Source: UBA4132 sp037133675 (GTDB lineage Bacteria; Pseudomonadota; Gammaproteobacteria; Methylococcales; Methylomonadaceae). From it: a DNA stretch of 29,876 bases. A model generated the notes under the pieces. It ran no database searches, was not told the origin of the DNA, and was given only the letters and a program-made list of their open reading frames with translations. Positions 1-8,207 of the stretch are shown here, one piece after another (positions within the stretch are counted from its first letter, which is position 1; every line of letters begins with the position of its first letter). The stretch lies in contig JBAXNR010000045.1 in the NCBI GenBank assembly GCA_037133675.1, positions 1-29,876 on the forward strand, in the 5' to 3' direction. The position numbers and the translations under genes were made by a program.

Positions 1-66
1 ATTCGTAACCAATTGAGGTTCTCTTAATCACTCACTGTTTATGACTACCAAAATTAGTAGGTAAAA

Positions 67-105
67 CAGATAACAACCCTTTAAAGGATTAAGGGTTATT
101 ATCTG
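67..105 (-). terminator. Terminator hairpin downstream of the multicopper oxidase gene
   Basis: Two 15-base arms (67-81 and 91-105) pair with a single mismatch around a 9-base loop. Read on the minus strand, the hairpin lies just after the oxidase stop codon and is followed by a short T-run (TGTTTT). This fits a rho-independent terminator with a weak U tract; it could also act on a gene entering from the left. Confidence 0.6.
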
Positions 106-128
106 TAACGACTTAAATAATACGGGTA

Positions 129-1970
129 CTATTTTTTTGCTCGAATGACTTTATAGGGGCGCATCATTTCATTGTCTTCGTGATCAATGATATGGCAATG
201 CCAAACATAACCTGGCCCTTTTGAGGGATCAAACGGAAATTGAGCGTTAAGCATATTAGCAGGCGTTTCCGTCGGCGCAAAGCGCACAGCGATTCGAGTC
301 ACTTCACCAGGGTTCATTCTAAGAGTATCCTTCCAGCCATTTTCATTCTCATCGGGTTGTATTACAGGGTAAGTGAAACCCGATTCGTCAGTGAAAATAT
401 CCGCAGTGAGTTCTGGATTGAATGTGACAGGAGCTGGAAGCTTTGGATTCGCAGAATCATACCTATCCTGATATAACTTTTTGTCAATTTTTTGCCGATT
501 GAGCAATTGAAAAGGTACTAAATGCAGGTGCATTGGATGTTTATCGACGGTTAGATTAACGATTTGCCAAATTTCAGTCGTCCCTTCTTTTGGGGTTTCA
601 GTGACCTTCGCGTCAAATCGCTTACCATCTACCAAGACCTCCAGTGGTCCATCCTTGCCTTGTACTTCGTTAAGCGTCATGGTTCTGGTGATTACAGGGG
701 CTACCTTGGCTAAGCGAACAATGGGGTTTTTAGCTCGTAAAGAGGGGGTTGGTACTCTGGCAGGGTTAAACGTGTTATCCGCTTTGGTTACACTTTTCCC
801 CACACGAAATTGCATAACCTGCCTTGTTGGATCATCGAGAGTAACCGTACCATCGGCATTAACAGTATCATTTGGAATGGGTATAAGACTGTCATTTGAT
901 AGAATGAGATCAGTGCCTTTCTTGCTGGAAAAATCCACAATTACGTCAGCGCGTTCACCAGGAGCCAATGTTAGATTGGAAACATTGACTGGTTTGTCCA
1001 GTAGACCCGCATCGGTGCTGATCTGCCAGAAAGTCAGTCCGTTTTTGAAGCTCAAGGTATAGAAACGGGCATTCGAGCCGTTTAGCAGACGTAAACGGTA
1101 GCGACGAGGTTCGACATCAAGATAGGGCCATGTTTTACCGTTGACTACGAGTATATCACCATAAAACTCTGGCACCCAAGACGGGTGATCATTTTTGTTG
1201 ACACCCTCACTCGGAAACACTAATTGCCCAAATTTATCGAATAATCTATCCTGAATAACGATTTCCCGTTCATATTTCTTATCGTCTTTTTCAACATTAC
1301 CAGGTAGCTGAAGTTCTTTTTCAAAATCATCGCGCAATAGATAAAATCCCGCCAAACCCGCATACACATTGAGCCGCGTCACACCCATAGTGTGATCATG
1401 ATACCAAAGCGTCGCTGCCTCTTGATCGTTAAGATACAGATATTTCTGTGAGTCATTGGGAAGAAACCACTTATCAGGATTACCATCAACGTTAGATGAA
1501 ACCATGCCACCGTGCAGGTGAGTGACTATCGGAACGGGACCGTTATAAGGCAGGTCAAGTGACACTTTCGGAAGCGGGTTAGCCCAGTTTAACGTCTTAT
1601 CGACCACAAGAACATCTCTGTAAAGCGTGGCATTGCTCAGCTTATTAACCCAGTTAATGGTTGTAGTGTCTTGTCGTTTTATGTCAATTGTAGGACCTGG
1701 ATAAGTGCCATCGTATCCCCACACTACGGTTTTTTTGAAGCCTGTTGGGACATTGTTTGAGTCTGTGGTGGGTAGAACTTGCTGCTCAAATTCTGATGCA
1801 GTAATTGTCAGCTTACCTCCCGTCAGTTTTTTAGGCATCGGCAGTGGATCGACGTATTTCGGTATATCAATCGGATCAAGAGGATCAAAAAGTGAGGCAG
1901 CTTGCACGCCTCCCACCGCAGCTAGCAAGCAAATACTTGCTATTATGTTGATGTTTGATTTAGTTTTCAT
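129..1970 (-). CDS. Exported multicopper oxidase (laccase / CotA-like)
   Basis: This is a three-cupredoxin multicopper oxidase, a family that oxidises phenols, bilirubin or metal ions and reduces O2 to water. All four copper-ligand motifs are visible (numbering from the ATG): HLHGG at 151-155, YHDH at 190-193, HPMHLH at 478-483, and HCHIIDHEDNEM at 591-602, giving the type 1 Cys592 and the axial Met602. Residues 1-24 form a signal peptide ending VQA, so the protein acts in the periplasm or outside the cell. The frame stays open to a GTG at 1997, but the ATG at 1970 begins exactly at the signal peptide and has GAGG about 11 bases upstream, so I choose it. There is no Met-rich insert of the CueO type, and the HCHIIDHEDNEMMRPY ending resembles CotA/bilirubin-oxidase enzymes. 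The substrate cannot be told from the sequence. Confidence 0.93.
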   Translation of the reverse strand: MKTKSNINIIASICLLAAVGGVQAASLFDPLDPIDIPKYVDPLPMPKKLTGGKLTITASEFEQQVLPTTDSNNVPTGFKKTVVWGYDGTYPGPTIDIKRQDTTTINWVNKLSNATLYRDVLVVDKTLNWANPLPKVSLDLPYNGPVPIVTHLHGGMVSSNVDGNPDKWFLPNDSQKYLYLNDQEAATLWYHDHTMGVTRLNVYAGLAGFYLLRDDFEKELQLPGNVEKDDKKYEREIVIQDRLFDKFGQLVFPSEGVNKNDHPSWVPEFYGDILVVNGKTWPYLDVEPRRYRLRLLNGSNARFYTLSFKNGLTFWQISTDAGLLDKPVNVSNLTLAPGERADVIVDFSSKKGTDLILSNDSLIPIPNDTVNADGTVTLDDPTRQVMQFRVGKSVTKADNTFNPARVPTPSLRAKNPIVRLAKVAPVITRTMTLNEVQGKDGPLEVLVDGKRFDAKVTETPKEGTTEIWQIVNLTVDKHPMHLHLVPFQLLNRQKIDKKLYQDRYDSANPKLPAPVTFNPELTADIFTDESGFTYPVIQPDENENGWKDTLRMNPGEVTRIAVRFAPTETPANMLNAQFPFDPSKGPGYVWHCHIIDHEDNEMMRPYKVIRAKK

Positions 1971-2332
1971 AGTGTTCACGACCTCACTTTTAAACACTTT
2001 GGGTCACATGGTCAAAGGTTTTATTAGTTTAAGTCAGTGGCAAATCAAATGTAGTTTGCCTAGACTAGAATAGAAGACGGACGGAGTGCTTCTCACTGAA
2101 AAACCAATGAGTTGTAGCTATTGTCTTTAAATAGTTCAGTCAATAACCGATCTAGATTGTAGCAATAGTTACGATATGACCACAATAGAAAGATCATACA
2201 CTTTTGACTTTTTTTGATTGGAAATATATTTTTTAACTGATTGAAATATAAGTAAAAATATAAAAATTATTTTCTTTGTGGAATTTGTATATTTAAAAAT
2301 AGAAAATATACCTAAACACGATAAGCGTGAAA
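1971..2332. other. AT-rich intergenic region upstream of the oxidase
   Basis: No credible gene is seen here. It should contain the minus-strand promoter for the oxidase, but no clear -35/-10 pair stands out. A loose inverted repeat (2114-2123 with 2163-2172, one mismatch in 10) is the only structure noticed. The right half is very AT-rich. Confidence 0.5.
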
Positions 2333-2363
2333 GATGGGTTTCACTTCGTTCTACCCATCCTAC
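2333..2363 (-). repeat. REP-like palindrome, downstream side of the transposase
   Basis: GATGGGT at 2333-2339 pairs with ACCCATC at 2353-2359. On the minus strand the element begins with the tetranucleotide GTAG followed by GATGGGT, the head expected for REP elements mobilised by REP-associated tyrosine transposases. It lies 20 bases beyond the transposase stop codon. The matching head of the 2932-2969 palindrome supports membership of one family. Confidence 0.65.
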
Positions 2364-2382
2364 ATTTCATATTTTAAATTAA

Positions 2383-2900
2383 TTATTCTAAATCAAGGCT
2401 ATCCGTTCCCGCCCAATCGGCTGGCAATATCCCTAATCGCACATAACGATGAAATGATGAAAACTGCCAATCCGCTGCTTGCTTTACATAACCATGTTTG
2501 ACGGGATTGATATGGATGTAATCAACGTGGCGATTAAAATCTTCCTCATCACGAATGGCGTGTTCCCAAAAACGCCGTTGCCATACGCCACGTTCTTGTT
2601 TGCGTAAACGGCTGTTTGAAATTCGCTCGTGTTTTTCTATGGTTCTGAAAAAGGCTGATTTTATCTGTCGCCAACGCAAACCAAAATCGGCATCACCCAG
2701 TGGTAAGTCCAGATTGTATGCAGGTGGTCTGGCAAAACAACCATTGCATCAATCACGAACGGATGAGCATTTTTAACTTCTCGAAAAGCTTCTCGCAAGC
2801 TATCAACGCGCTCTGTCAATAAGCTACGTTGACGCTCTGCCAAGTTAACGGTAAAAAAATAGCATCCACCACCAATACGGTAACGACGATAATTGGTCAT
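2383..2900 (-). pseudogene. REP-associated tyrosine transposase (RAYT, IS200-like Y1), frameshifted
   Basis: Two overlapping minus-strand frames together make one Y1 transposase of the RAYT family, single-domain HUH enzymes that act on REP palindromes. The N-terminal part (from ATG at 2900) has the start MTNYRRYRI, then GGCYFFTVNL, and the HUH motif in VLPDHLHTIW. The C-terminal part (to 2383) has RWRQIKSAFFR, the WQRRFWEHAIRDEEDF block and the catalytic Tyr region DYIHINPVKHGYV. The frame breaks near 2704-2706: adding one T on the coding strand restores DHLHTIWTLPLGDADFGLRW, so one base has been lost from a short T run. The frame also extends upstream to 2948, but that part reads through the REP hairpin and is not native. 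Either the gene is dead or this is a sequencing error. Confidence 0.85.
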
Positions 2901-2931
2901 TTGATGCGATGGCTCATTCAAATAAAATCGG

Positions 2932-2969
2932 GTAGGGTGGGCAAGCAAAAAGACGCTTGCCCACCCTAC
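2932..2969. repeat. REP-like perfect hairpin upstream of the transposase
   Basis: Arms of 15 bases (GTAGGGTGGGCAAGC at 2932-2946 and its exact complement at 2955-2969) flank an 8-base loop. Both strands begin with GTAG, the tetranucleotide typical of REP elements recognised by RAYT enzymes. With the element at 2333-2363 it brackets the transposase gene, the usual REP-RAYT-REP arrangement. It may also stop transcription coming from pqqDE, because it abuts the last small ORF. Confidence 0.8.
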
Positions 2970-3055
2970 GAAACTGTCATTGTGATGATACGTTCAGTTT
3001 TTGGTTTTGCTGAAGCTTCATTACCTGATATTTTTGTTGGGATTTTTACTGACAT
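2966..3055 (-). CDS. Small ORF of 29 codons downstream of pqqE
   Basis: On the minus strand an ATG at 3055 is preceded by AGAGGAAG, a good ribosome binding site at about 8 bases spacing. It opens a 29-residue frame that starts MSVKIPTKISGNEASAKPKT and ends ERIITMTVS. It begins 66 bases after the pqqE stop and runs in the same direction. It is not PqqA: the conserved Glu-x3-Tyr pair that is cross-linked to make PQQ is absent. Its stop codon TAG is part of the GTAG head of the REP hairpin, so the frame may be the truncated start of a longer gene cut off by the repeat, or a genuine tiny peptide. I do not recognise it. Confidence 0.4.
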   Translation of the reverse strand: MSVKIPTKISGNEASAKPKTERIITMTVS

Positions 3056-3120
3056 GATATTCTTCCTCTTAGTTCCTGAGCAAAATGAGGATAAAATTAA
3101 AAAAATTAATACGGTATCGT

Positions 3121-4248
3121 TCAAGATAACAGCCGCGAATTTTTACTATTCCTAAAAATCAGCGGTTTTTCATTTTCCGCTAACGCACTATTTCTAGCCG
3201 AAGCAATCGCTTCGTCAATAACGTGATGATTCGGCGATTTGCTACATACGGGATCAGTGGCATACATATCGCCTGCTAATAAATATGCCTGACAACGACA
3301 ACCGCCTTTATCTTTTTCTTTTTCATCACATGAACGACAGGGTTCTTGCATCCAGTCATCGCCACGGAAAAAATTAAACGCTTTCGAGTCATTCCAAATG
3401 TCTGAGATGCTGTAATCGTTGACATTGGGACAATCTAAGTTAGGTAATTCACGCGCAGAATGACACGGCAAAGCCACACCATCAGGAGCGATGGTTAAAA
3501 ACGTTGTTCCCCAGCCGTTCATACAGGCTTTAGGGCGATCTTCGTGAAAATCAGGGACGACGTAGTAAATTTTCATTTTACCTGCCACCGTTTCTTTGAA
3601 AGCTTGGGCGATTTTTTCCGCTTCTTCAAACTGTTCTTTGGTGGGCAGTAATAAATCACGGTTGGCGTGCGCCCATCCGTAGTATTGGGTATTAGCTAAT
3701 TCCAAATAATCCGCGCCTAAGTCTTCTGCCATTGCCAAAATATCCGCCATTTGGTGAATATTTTCGCGATGAATCACCACGCATAACACCATCGGGTAGC
3801 CGTGTTTTTTGACTAAATGGGCAACTTGTTTTTTATGTTCAAAAGACGTTGTACCTGCGATATGGTCGTTCAATTCTTGGCTACTGGCTTGAATACTGAC
3901 TTGAATATGGTCTAATCCAGCGTCTTTAAGTTCGATGATTTTTTCTTCGGTTAAGCCATAACCTGAGGTAATAAGGTTGGAGTAATAACCAAGGTCGCGT
4001 GCGTGCTTGACCAATTCGGCTAAGTCTTTGCGGGTTAAAGGTTCGCCGCCCGAAAAACCCAGTTGTACCGCGCCCATTTTTCGCGCTTGCGTCAATACGC
4101 GCTTCCAATCGTCAGTGCTGATTTCGCTGTCGTGTTTAGCGTAATCAATGGGATTGGCACAATACGGGCATTGCAACGGACAGGCGTAAGTCAATTCTGC
4201 CAATAACCAGCGCGGAGGGGTAATATTAGTTTTGGTGTATCCAGCCAT
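3121..4248 (-). CDS. pqqE: PqqA peptide cyclase PqqE (radical SAM/SPASM)
   Basis: PqqE is the radical SAM enzyme that forms the carbon-carbon bond between the Glu and Tyr of the PqqA peptide, the first committed step of pyrroloquinoline quinone synthesis in the cytoplasm. The CxxxCxxC motif that binds the SAM cluster is Cys23, Cys27 and Cys30 (ELTYACPLQCPYC), followed by the GGEP motif (FSGGEPL). A Cys-rich SPASM region near the C-terminus (CHSARELPNLDC, CRSCDEKEKDKGGCRC, DPVCS) holds the auxiliary clusters. The length of 375 residues is normal. The ATG lies inside the end of pqqD (23-base overlap) with AGAGG upstream, so the two genes are translationally linked. No pqqA, pqqB or pqqC is in the window. 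Confidence 0.96.
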   Translation of the reverse strand: MAGYTKTNITPPRWLLAELTYACPLQCPYCANPIDYAKHDSEISTDDWKRVLTQARKMGAVQLGFSGGEPLTRKDLAELVKHARDLGYYSNLITSGYGLTEEKIIELKDAGLDHIQVSIQASSQELNDHIAGTTSFEHKKQVAHLVKKHGYPMVLCVVIHRENIHQMADILAMAEDLGADYLELANTQYYGWAHANRDLLLPTKEQFEEAEKIAQAFKETVAGKMKIYYVVPDFHEDRPKACMNGWGTTFLTIAPDGVALPCHSARELPNLDCPNVNDYSISDIWNDSKAFNFFRGDDWMQEPCRSCDEKEKDKGGCRCQAYLLAGDMYATDPVCSKSPNHHVIDEAIASARNSALAENEKPLIFRNSKNSRLLS

Positions 4249-4498
4249 TTTGTAAAGCTACCTCTAAAAATGCGTTAATGTCGTTATATAAACCCTGAGT
4301 GGCAAATTTTTCTTCTAAATCGCTGACGATTTGCGCGAGAGTGCGTGTGCCATCACAGAGTTTTAAAATTTCAGCAGAGCTTTCGTTGAGTTCAACCATG
4401 CCTTCTGGATATAAAATCACGTTTTTTTGTTGTGCCTCTTCCCATTGTAAACGGTGAGTGCGAGAAAATTGTATCGGTAAATCGGTGTTTAGGGTCAC
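4226..4498 (-). CDS. pqqD: PQQ biosynthesis chaperone PqqD
   Basis: PqqD is a small RiPP recognition element that binds the PqqA leader and presents it to PqqE. The 90-residue protein carries the family blocks RLQWEEAQQ, VILYPEGMVELN, SAEILKLCDGTRT, and the closing FLEVALQNGWI. The start is a GTG at 4498 preceded by a perfect AGGAGG seven bases upstream, which decides the start. It overlaps pqqE by 23 bases in the same direction. Upstream it faces the divergent acyl-CoA synthetase gene, so pqqDE form a two-gene unit separate from the rest of the pathway. Confidence 0.95.
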   Translation of the reverse strand: MTLNTDLPIQFSRTHRLQWEEAQQKNVILYPEGMVELNESSAEILKLCDGTRTLAQIVSDLEEKFATQGLYNDINAFLEVALQNGWIHQN

Positions 4499-4630
4499 TG
4501 GTTTTCCTCCTAGTTTATTGTATTAGTTTGATGTTAGGGACGTTGTAGTTTGTCAGGGTACGCGCTTACTTAATAGTTTGAATACAATCACCCACGCATT
4601 CTGTTACACGTTATGCGGGTTATTAATCGT

Positions 4631-4646
4631 GATAGGTTATCCTATC
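4631..4646. promoter_or_regulatory. Small palindrome in the pqqD / acyl-CoA synthetase intergenic region
   Basis: GATAGG and CCTATC form a perfect six-base inverted repeat around TTAT, 26 bases before the plus-strand ATG at 4672 in the 173-base divergent region. It could be an operator for either gene. No convincing -35/-10 pair was recognised around it, so its role is a guess. Confidence 0.3.
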
Positions 4647-4671
4647 TATTTTCAGAATACAGCACTGTCGT

Positions 4672-7473
4672 ATGTCTGACAAAAACAGTAGCGGCAACTA
4701 TCAGTTTTTTATTAAAGCATGGCAAATAATTGCCGCTAAAATAGCTAAAAATGCTACTCTTACCAAATATTTTACTCTCTCTGGTGCATTCATGGGTCCT
4801 CATTATCTAAATCGTTTTTTTACTCCAAAATCTGTTGCTATCGTGGGTGCGTCTGAACGCCCAGAAAGCGTTGGTTATCGGCTACTACTCAATATGCAGG
4901 AAGCAGGTTTTACAGGTGGGCTTTATCCTGTAAATCACAAGCGCGAAGAAATTTTAGGCTTAAAAGCTTATCCAGATTTAAACAGCGTTCCCGAAGACTT
5001 AGACTTAGTCGTTATTTCCACTCCAGCCCCGTCTGTTCCCAACATCGTGCGTCAATGTGGTGAAAAAGGTGTAACTTCGGTGATTATTATCACCGCAGGG
5101 TTTGGTGAATTGGGCGATGAAGGCAAACGCTTACAACAAGAAGTATTAGATATTGCACACCGTTATGGTATTCGCTTGATAGGGCCGAACTGTTTGGGAG
5201 TGATTCGTCCGAGCGGTCAACTCAATGCCACCTTTGGTGATGGCACAGTCAAAGATGGTTCGTTGGCGTTGTTGTCACAATCAGGCGCGGTGTGTACCGC
5301 TATTTTAGACTGGGCAAAATCGCAGGATATTGGTTTTTCTACTGTAGTGTCTATGGGTGGTGCGGCGGATATTGATTTTGGTGAAGTGCTGGATTATCTG
5401 GCGACTGACAGCCAAACCACGGGTATTTTGATGTATGTCGAAGGTATCCGTGATGCGCGACGATTTTTAAGTGGGCTGAAAGCAGCGGCACGATTAAAAC
5501 CTGTCATTTTAATTAAATCAGGTCGTCATGAAGCAGGTTGCAAAGCCGCGATGTCTCATACAGGGGCGATGGTTGGCGGTGATAATGTATTTGATGCAGC
5601 GATTGCTAGAGCGGGTGTGGTTCGAGCGTATAGCATTACCGAATTATTTTCCGCCGCTCGCGTATTAGCCAATAACTACATCGTCAAAGAAGACCGTTTA
5701 GCTATTATCACCAATGCAGGTGGCCCAGGTGTGATGAGTACCGATAGAGCCGAAGATGTCGGTATCAAAATGGCAGTACTAAGCGAAGATAGTATTGACG
5801 CGCTTAACGCAGTATTACCTGTGCATTGGTCTCATGACAATCCGATTGATATTTTGGGTGATGCCACCTCAGAACGTTATCAGCAATCGCTTGAAATTTG
5901 CCTTAAAGATGACAGCATCGACGGTGTGTTAGTGATTTTAACCCCCCAAGCTATGACCAATCCGACTCAAGTGGCAGAATGTATTATCGAAGTCGCAAAA
6001 GACAGTAAAAAACCTGTATTAGCGGCGTGGACAGGCGGCGCACGCGTGCAAAAAGGGCGTGATTTATTTGCCAACAGTAACATTGCTCACTTTACTACCC
6101 CTGAAGTCGCAGTCGATGCGTTTGCTTTTTTAGCCAATTACGCACAAAACCAAATCCTACTCAAACAAATTCCATCGCCCAGTGATGAACTTGCCGCACC
6201 CGATGTAGAAGGCGCGAGACTGATTATCGAGCGTATTTTGTCCGAAGGTAGACAAGTGTTGACTGCTCAAGAATCAAAAGCGATTCTTGCCGCATTTCAT
6301 ATTCCCGTCAATCAAACTATCAAAGTCACTAGCGCGAAAGATGCCATGATTGCCGCGCAAACCATGGGCTTCCCCGTGGTATTAAAAGTCAATATGTCTG
6401 AATTTAGCCATAAATCCGATATTGGCGGTGTACGTTTAAACATTAACACTGCGCAAGAAGTGTCACGCAACTTCCTTGAAATGGAAATGGCGATTAAACA
6501 AAAACACCCAGAAATCACCGAAGTGGGCATGACAGTTGAGACCATGTTTCGCTCACACAGCGGACGGGAATTAATGGTGGGCGTGGTACGTGATCCCGTA
6601 TTTGGCCCTGCGATTAGTTTCGGTTTAGGCGGTACGATGGTGGAAATTCTCAAAGATAATGCCATCGCCCTGCCACCGCTAAATGCCTACATGGTTGAAC
6701 AAATGATTGCCAAAACCAAAGCGGCAAAATACTTAAAAGCGTTTCGGCAATTACCACCCGCCAATGAAAATGCTTTGATTGATGTGTTACTGAATATATC
6801 GACAATGGTCAGTGAATTGCCTGAGATTTTAGAGCTGGATATTAACCCACTGATAGTCGATGAACACGGTGCGATTGCTGTGGATGCAAGGATTAAAGTA
6901 CAGACCTCACACCAAATGACTCGCTACGCACACATGGCGATTCATCCCTATCCACATGAATTAAGCCAGCATTATCAACTGAGCAATGGCATAAATATCA
7001 CCATCCGTCCAATTCGCCCAGAAGATGCGGTCATGGAAGAGCATTTTGTCAGTCGATTATCAGAACGCACTAAATATTTCCGTTACAAACAAGCATTACA
7101 AGAACTCACCCCTGAAATGATAGTGCGTTTTACCCAAATCGATTATGACCGTGAAATGGCATTTGTCGCTGTCACTGAAGATAAAGATATGCCCAATGAA
7201 TTAGGCGTTGGGCGTTACACCATGAACCCAGATGGTCGCTCGGTTGAATTCGCCCTCGTGGTTGCCGATGATTGTCAACGTTTAGGCATCGGTTCACGGC
7301 TGTTAAAAACCCTGATGCAAACTGCTAAAGATAAAGGCATCGCCTTTTTTGAAGCAGAAGTGCTAATTGCCAATGTATCGATGTTAGCCCTGATTAAAAA
7401 ACTGGGTTTTAGCATTGAAACACTAGCAGATAATGCTGAGATCGTGCGGGTGGTTAAAGATTTAAGACAATAA
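4672..7473 (+). CDS. Acyl-CoA synthetase (ADP-forming type) fused to a GNAT acetyltransferase (Pat-like)
   Basis: The 933-residue protein has, in order, a CoA-binding Rossmann domain (about 46-140, from FTPKSVAIVGAS), a succinyl-CoA ligase-like domain (about 185-500), an ATP-grasp domain (about 520-740) and a C-terminal GNAT domain (about 770-933). This is the layout of E. coli Pat/YfiQ, which acetylates lysines of metabolic enzymes such as acetyl-CoA synthetase. Unlike YfiQ, whose ligase active site is degenerate, this protein keeps the histidine of ADP-forming acyl-CoA synthetases in SHTGAM (His296). It may therefore still interconvert acyl-CoA and acid with ADP/ATP. Neither the ATG at 4672 nor the internal ATG at 4792 has a clear ribosome binding site; the later one starts next to the CoA-binding domain and could be the real start. 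It is divergent from pqqDE. Confidence 0.9.
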   Translation: MSDKNSSGNYQFFIKAWQIIAAKIAKNATLTKYFTLSGAFMGPHYLNRFFTPKSVAIVGASERPESVGYRLLLNMQEAGFTGGLYPVNHKREEILGLKAYPDLNSVPEDLDLVVISTPAPSVPNIVRQCGEKGVTSVIIITAGFGELGDEGKRLQQEVLDIAHRYGIRLIGPNCLGVIRPSGQLNATFGDGTVKDGSLALLSQSGAVCTAILDWAKSQDIGFSTVVSMGGAADIDFGEVLDYLATDSQTTGILMYVEGIRDARRFLSGLKAAARLKPVILIKSGRHEAGCKAAMSHTGAMVGGDNVFDAAIARAGVVRAYSITELFSAARVLANNYIVKEDRLAIITNAGGPGVMSTDRAEDVGIKMAVLSEDSIDALNAVLPVHWSHDNPIDILGDATSERYQQSLEICLKDDSIDGVLVILTPQAMTNPTQVAECIIEVAKDSKKPVLAAWTGGARVQKGRDLFANSNIAHFTTPEVAVDAFAFLANYAQNQILLKQIPSPSDELAAPDVEGARLIIERILSEGRQVLTAQESKAILAAFHIPVNQTIKVTSAKDAMIAAQTMGFPVVLKVNMSEFSHKSDIGGVRLNINTAQEVSRNFLEMEMAIKQKHPEITEVGMTVETMFRSHSGRELMVGVVRDPVFGPAISFGLGGTMVEILKDNAIALPPLNAYMVEQMIAKTKAAKYLKAFRQLPPANENALIDVLLNISTMVSELPEILELDINPLIVDEHGAIAVDARIKVQTSHQMTRYAHMAIHPYPHELSQHYQLSNGINITIRPIRPEDAVMEEHFVSRLSERTKYFRYKQALQELTPEMIVRFTQIDYDREMAFVAVTEDKDMPNELGVGRYTMNPDGRSVEFALVVADDCQRLGIGSRLLKTLMQTAKDKGIAFFEAEVLIANVSMLALIKKLGFSIETLADNAEIVRVVKDLRQ

Positions 7474-7483
7474 AGTGAACATG

Positions 7484-7512
7484 ACTGCCAGTCCTTTAAA
7501 AAGACTGGCAGT
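7484..7512. terminator. Hairpin after the synthetase/GNAT gene
   Basis: ACTGCCAGTC (7484-7493) and GACTGGCAGT (7503-7512) form a perfect 10-base stem with a nine-base A/T loop, 11 bases after the stop codon. The trailing sequence is TTAAAAG, not a long T-run, so termination is likely but not certain. A related palindrome with the same CTTTAAA loop lies at 20465-20498, so this may be a dispersed repeat used as a terminator. Confidence 0.6.
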
Positions 7513-7581
7513 TTAAAAGTAAAATTCATGCCACTCACCTGCTTACTATTGTTAGTCAACCCAATAAAAGAGAAAGCATTA

Positions 7582-8019
7582 ATGAAAATTATTGTAATAT
7601 TTCCCATAATCGCCGCTTTGTTTGCAACAAATGTTTACGCAAAATGTGAAGGCAAAACGTTATTTTCTTGCGCAACCACTAAAGGTAAGCAAATAGAAGT
7701 GTGCGACTCAGGAAAAACCATCGACTATTCATTTGGCAAACCACAGGGAAAACTAGAAATAGCCATTAAAGTGCCGCGTGACCAAGTTTCAACTTCTCAA
7801 TGGGCAGGAGTAGGAAGAGCAGAGTCTTATGCGGTTGATATTCCTAATGACAAAGCGACTTACAATGTTTTTTGGAGTGTTGATCGACTTACCGATGCTC
7901 ATGCTATCGAAGCGGGGGTTAATGTGTTTATCGATAAAGCATTGGTAACAACCGTTAATTGTTCTGGCAAAGATGTCGTAAGCAATCTTGAGGGCGTTAA
8001 ACTGAAACCAACCGAGTGA
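7582..8019 (+). CDS. Small exported protein of unknown function
   Basis: From the ATG at 7582 this is a 145-residue protein with a clear signal peptide (MKIIVIFPIIAALFATNVYA, then KCEGK), so it is probably periplasmic or secreted. The frame is open from an ATG at 7528, but that would bury the signal peptide 18 residues in. The mature part has four cysteines: CEGK, FSCATT, VCDSG and, near the C-terminus, NCSGK. These could form two disulfides. The rest looks like a small beta-rich domain (IDYSFGKPQGKLEIAIKVPR). I do not recognise a named family. It stands alone between the synthetase/GNAT hairpin and hemC. Confidence 0.75.
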   Translation: MKIIVIFPIIAALFATNVYAKCEGKTLFSCATTKGKQIEVCDSGKTIDYSFGKPQGKLEIAIKVPRDQVSTSQWAGVGRAESYAVDIPNDKATYNVFWSVDRLTDAHAIEAGVNVFIDKALVTTVNCSGKDVVSNLEGVKLKPTE

Positions 8020-8170
8020 CATTGCGCGTTGGAACATCATCATTGCTCTCATTCGTTGATCAAGTTGAAAACAAAGAAAATCCTCAATGTTAGTATTGAT
8101 AAACAGGGCGATTTTTTACCCAGCAGCAAATTTTTAACTTCCAATAACATACCGTTCACAAAATTAAGGG

Positions 8171-8176
8171 TACAAT
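8171..8176 (+). promoter_or_regulatory. hemC: Possible -10 element of the hem operon
   Basis: TACAAT matches the sigma-70 -10 hexamer in five of six positions. It would start transcription near 8182, 26 bases before the TTG start of hemC and after the ATG at 8175, which would favour the TTG. No good -35 is seen at the right distance, so this is weak. Confidence 0.3.
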
Positions 8177-8207
8177 GCCCAAATTTTATTTGTTGGTAGG
8201 ATTTGTT

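Noticed and set aside
601..1062. Open frame on the plus strand inside the multicopper oxidase gene
   Set aside because: It is antisense to a gene with all copper motifs, has no family features and no ribosome binding site.
2966..3055. Small ORF as pqqA
   Set aside because: It is near pqqDE and of similar length, but lacks the conserved Glu-x3-Tyr of PqqA and lies after, not before, pqqDE.
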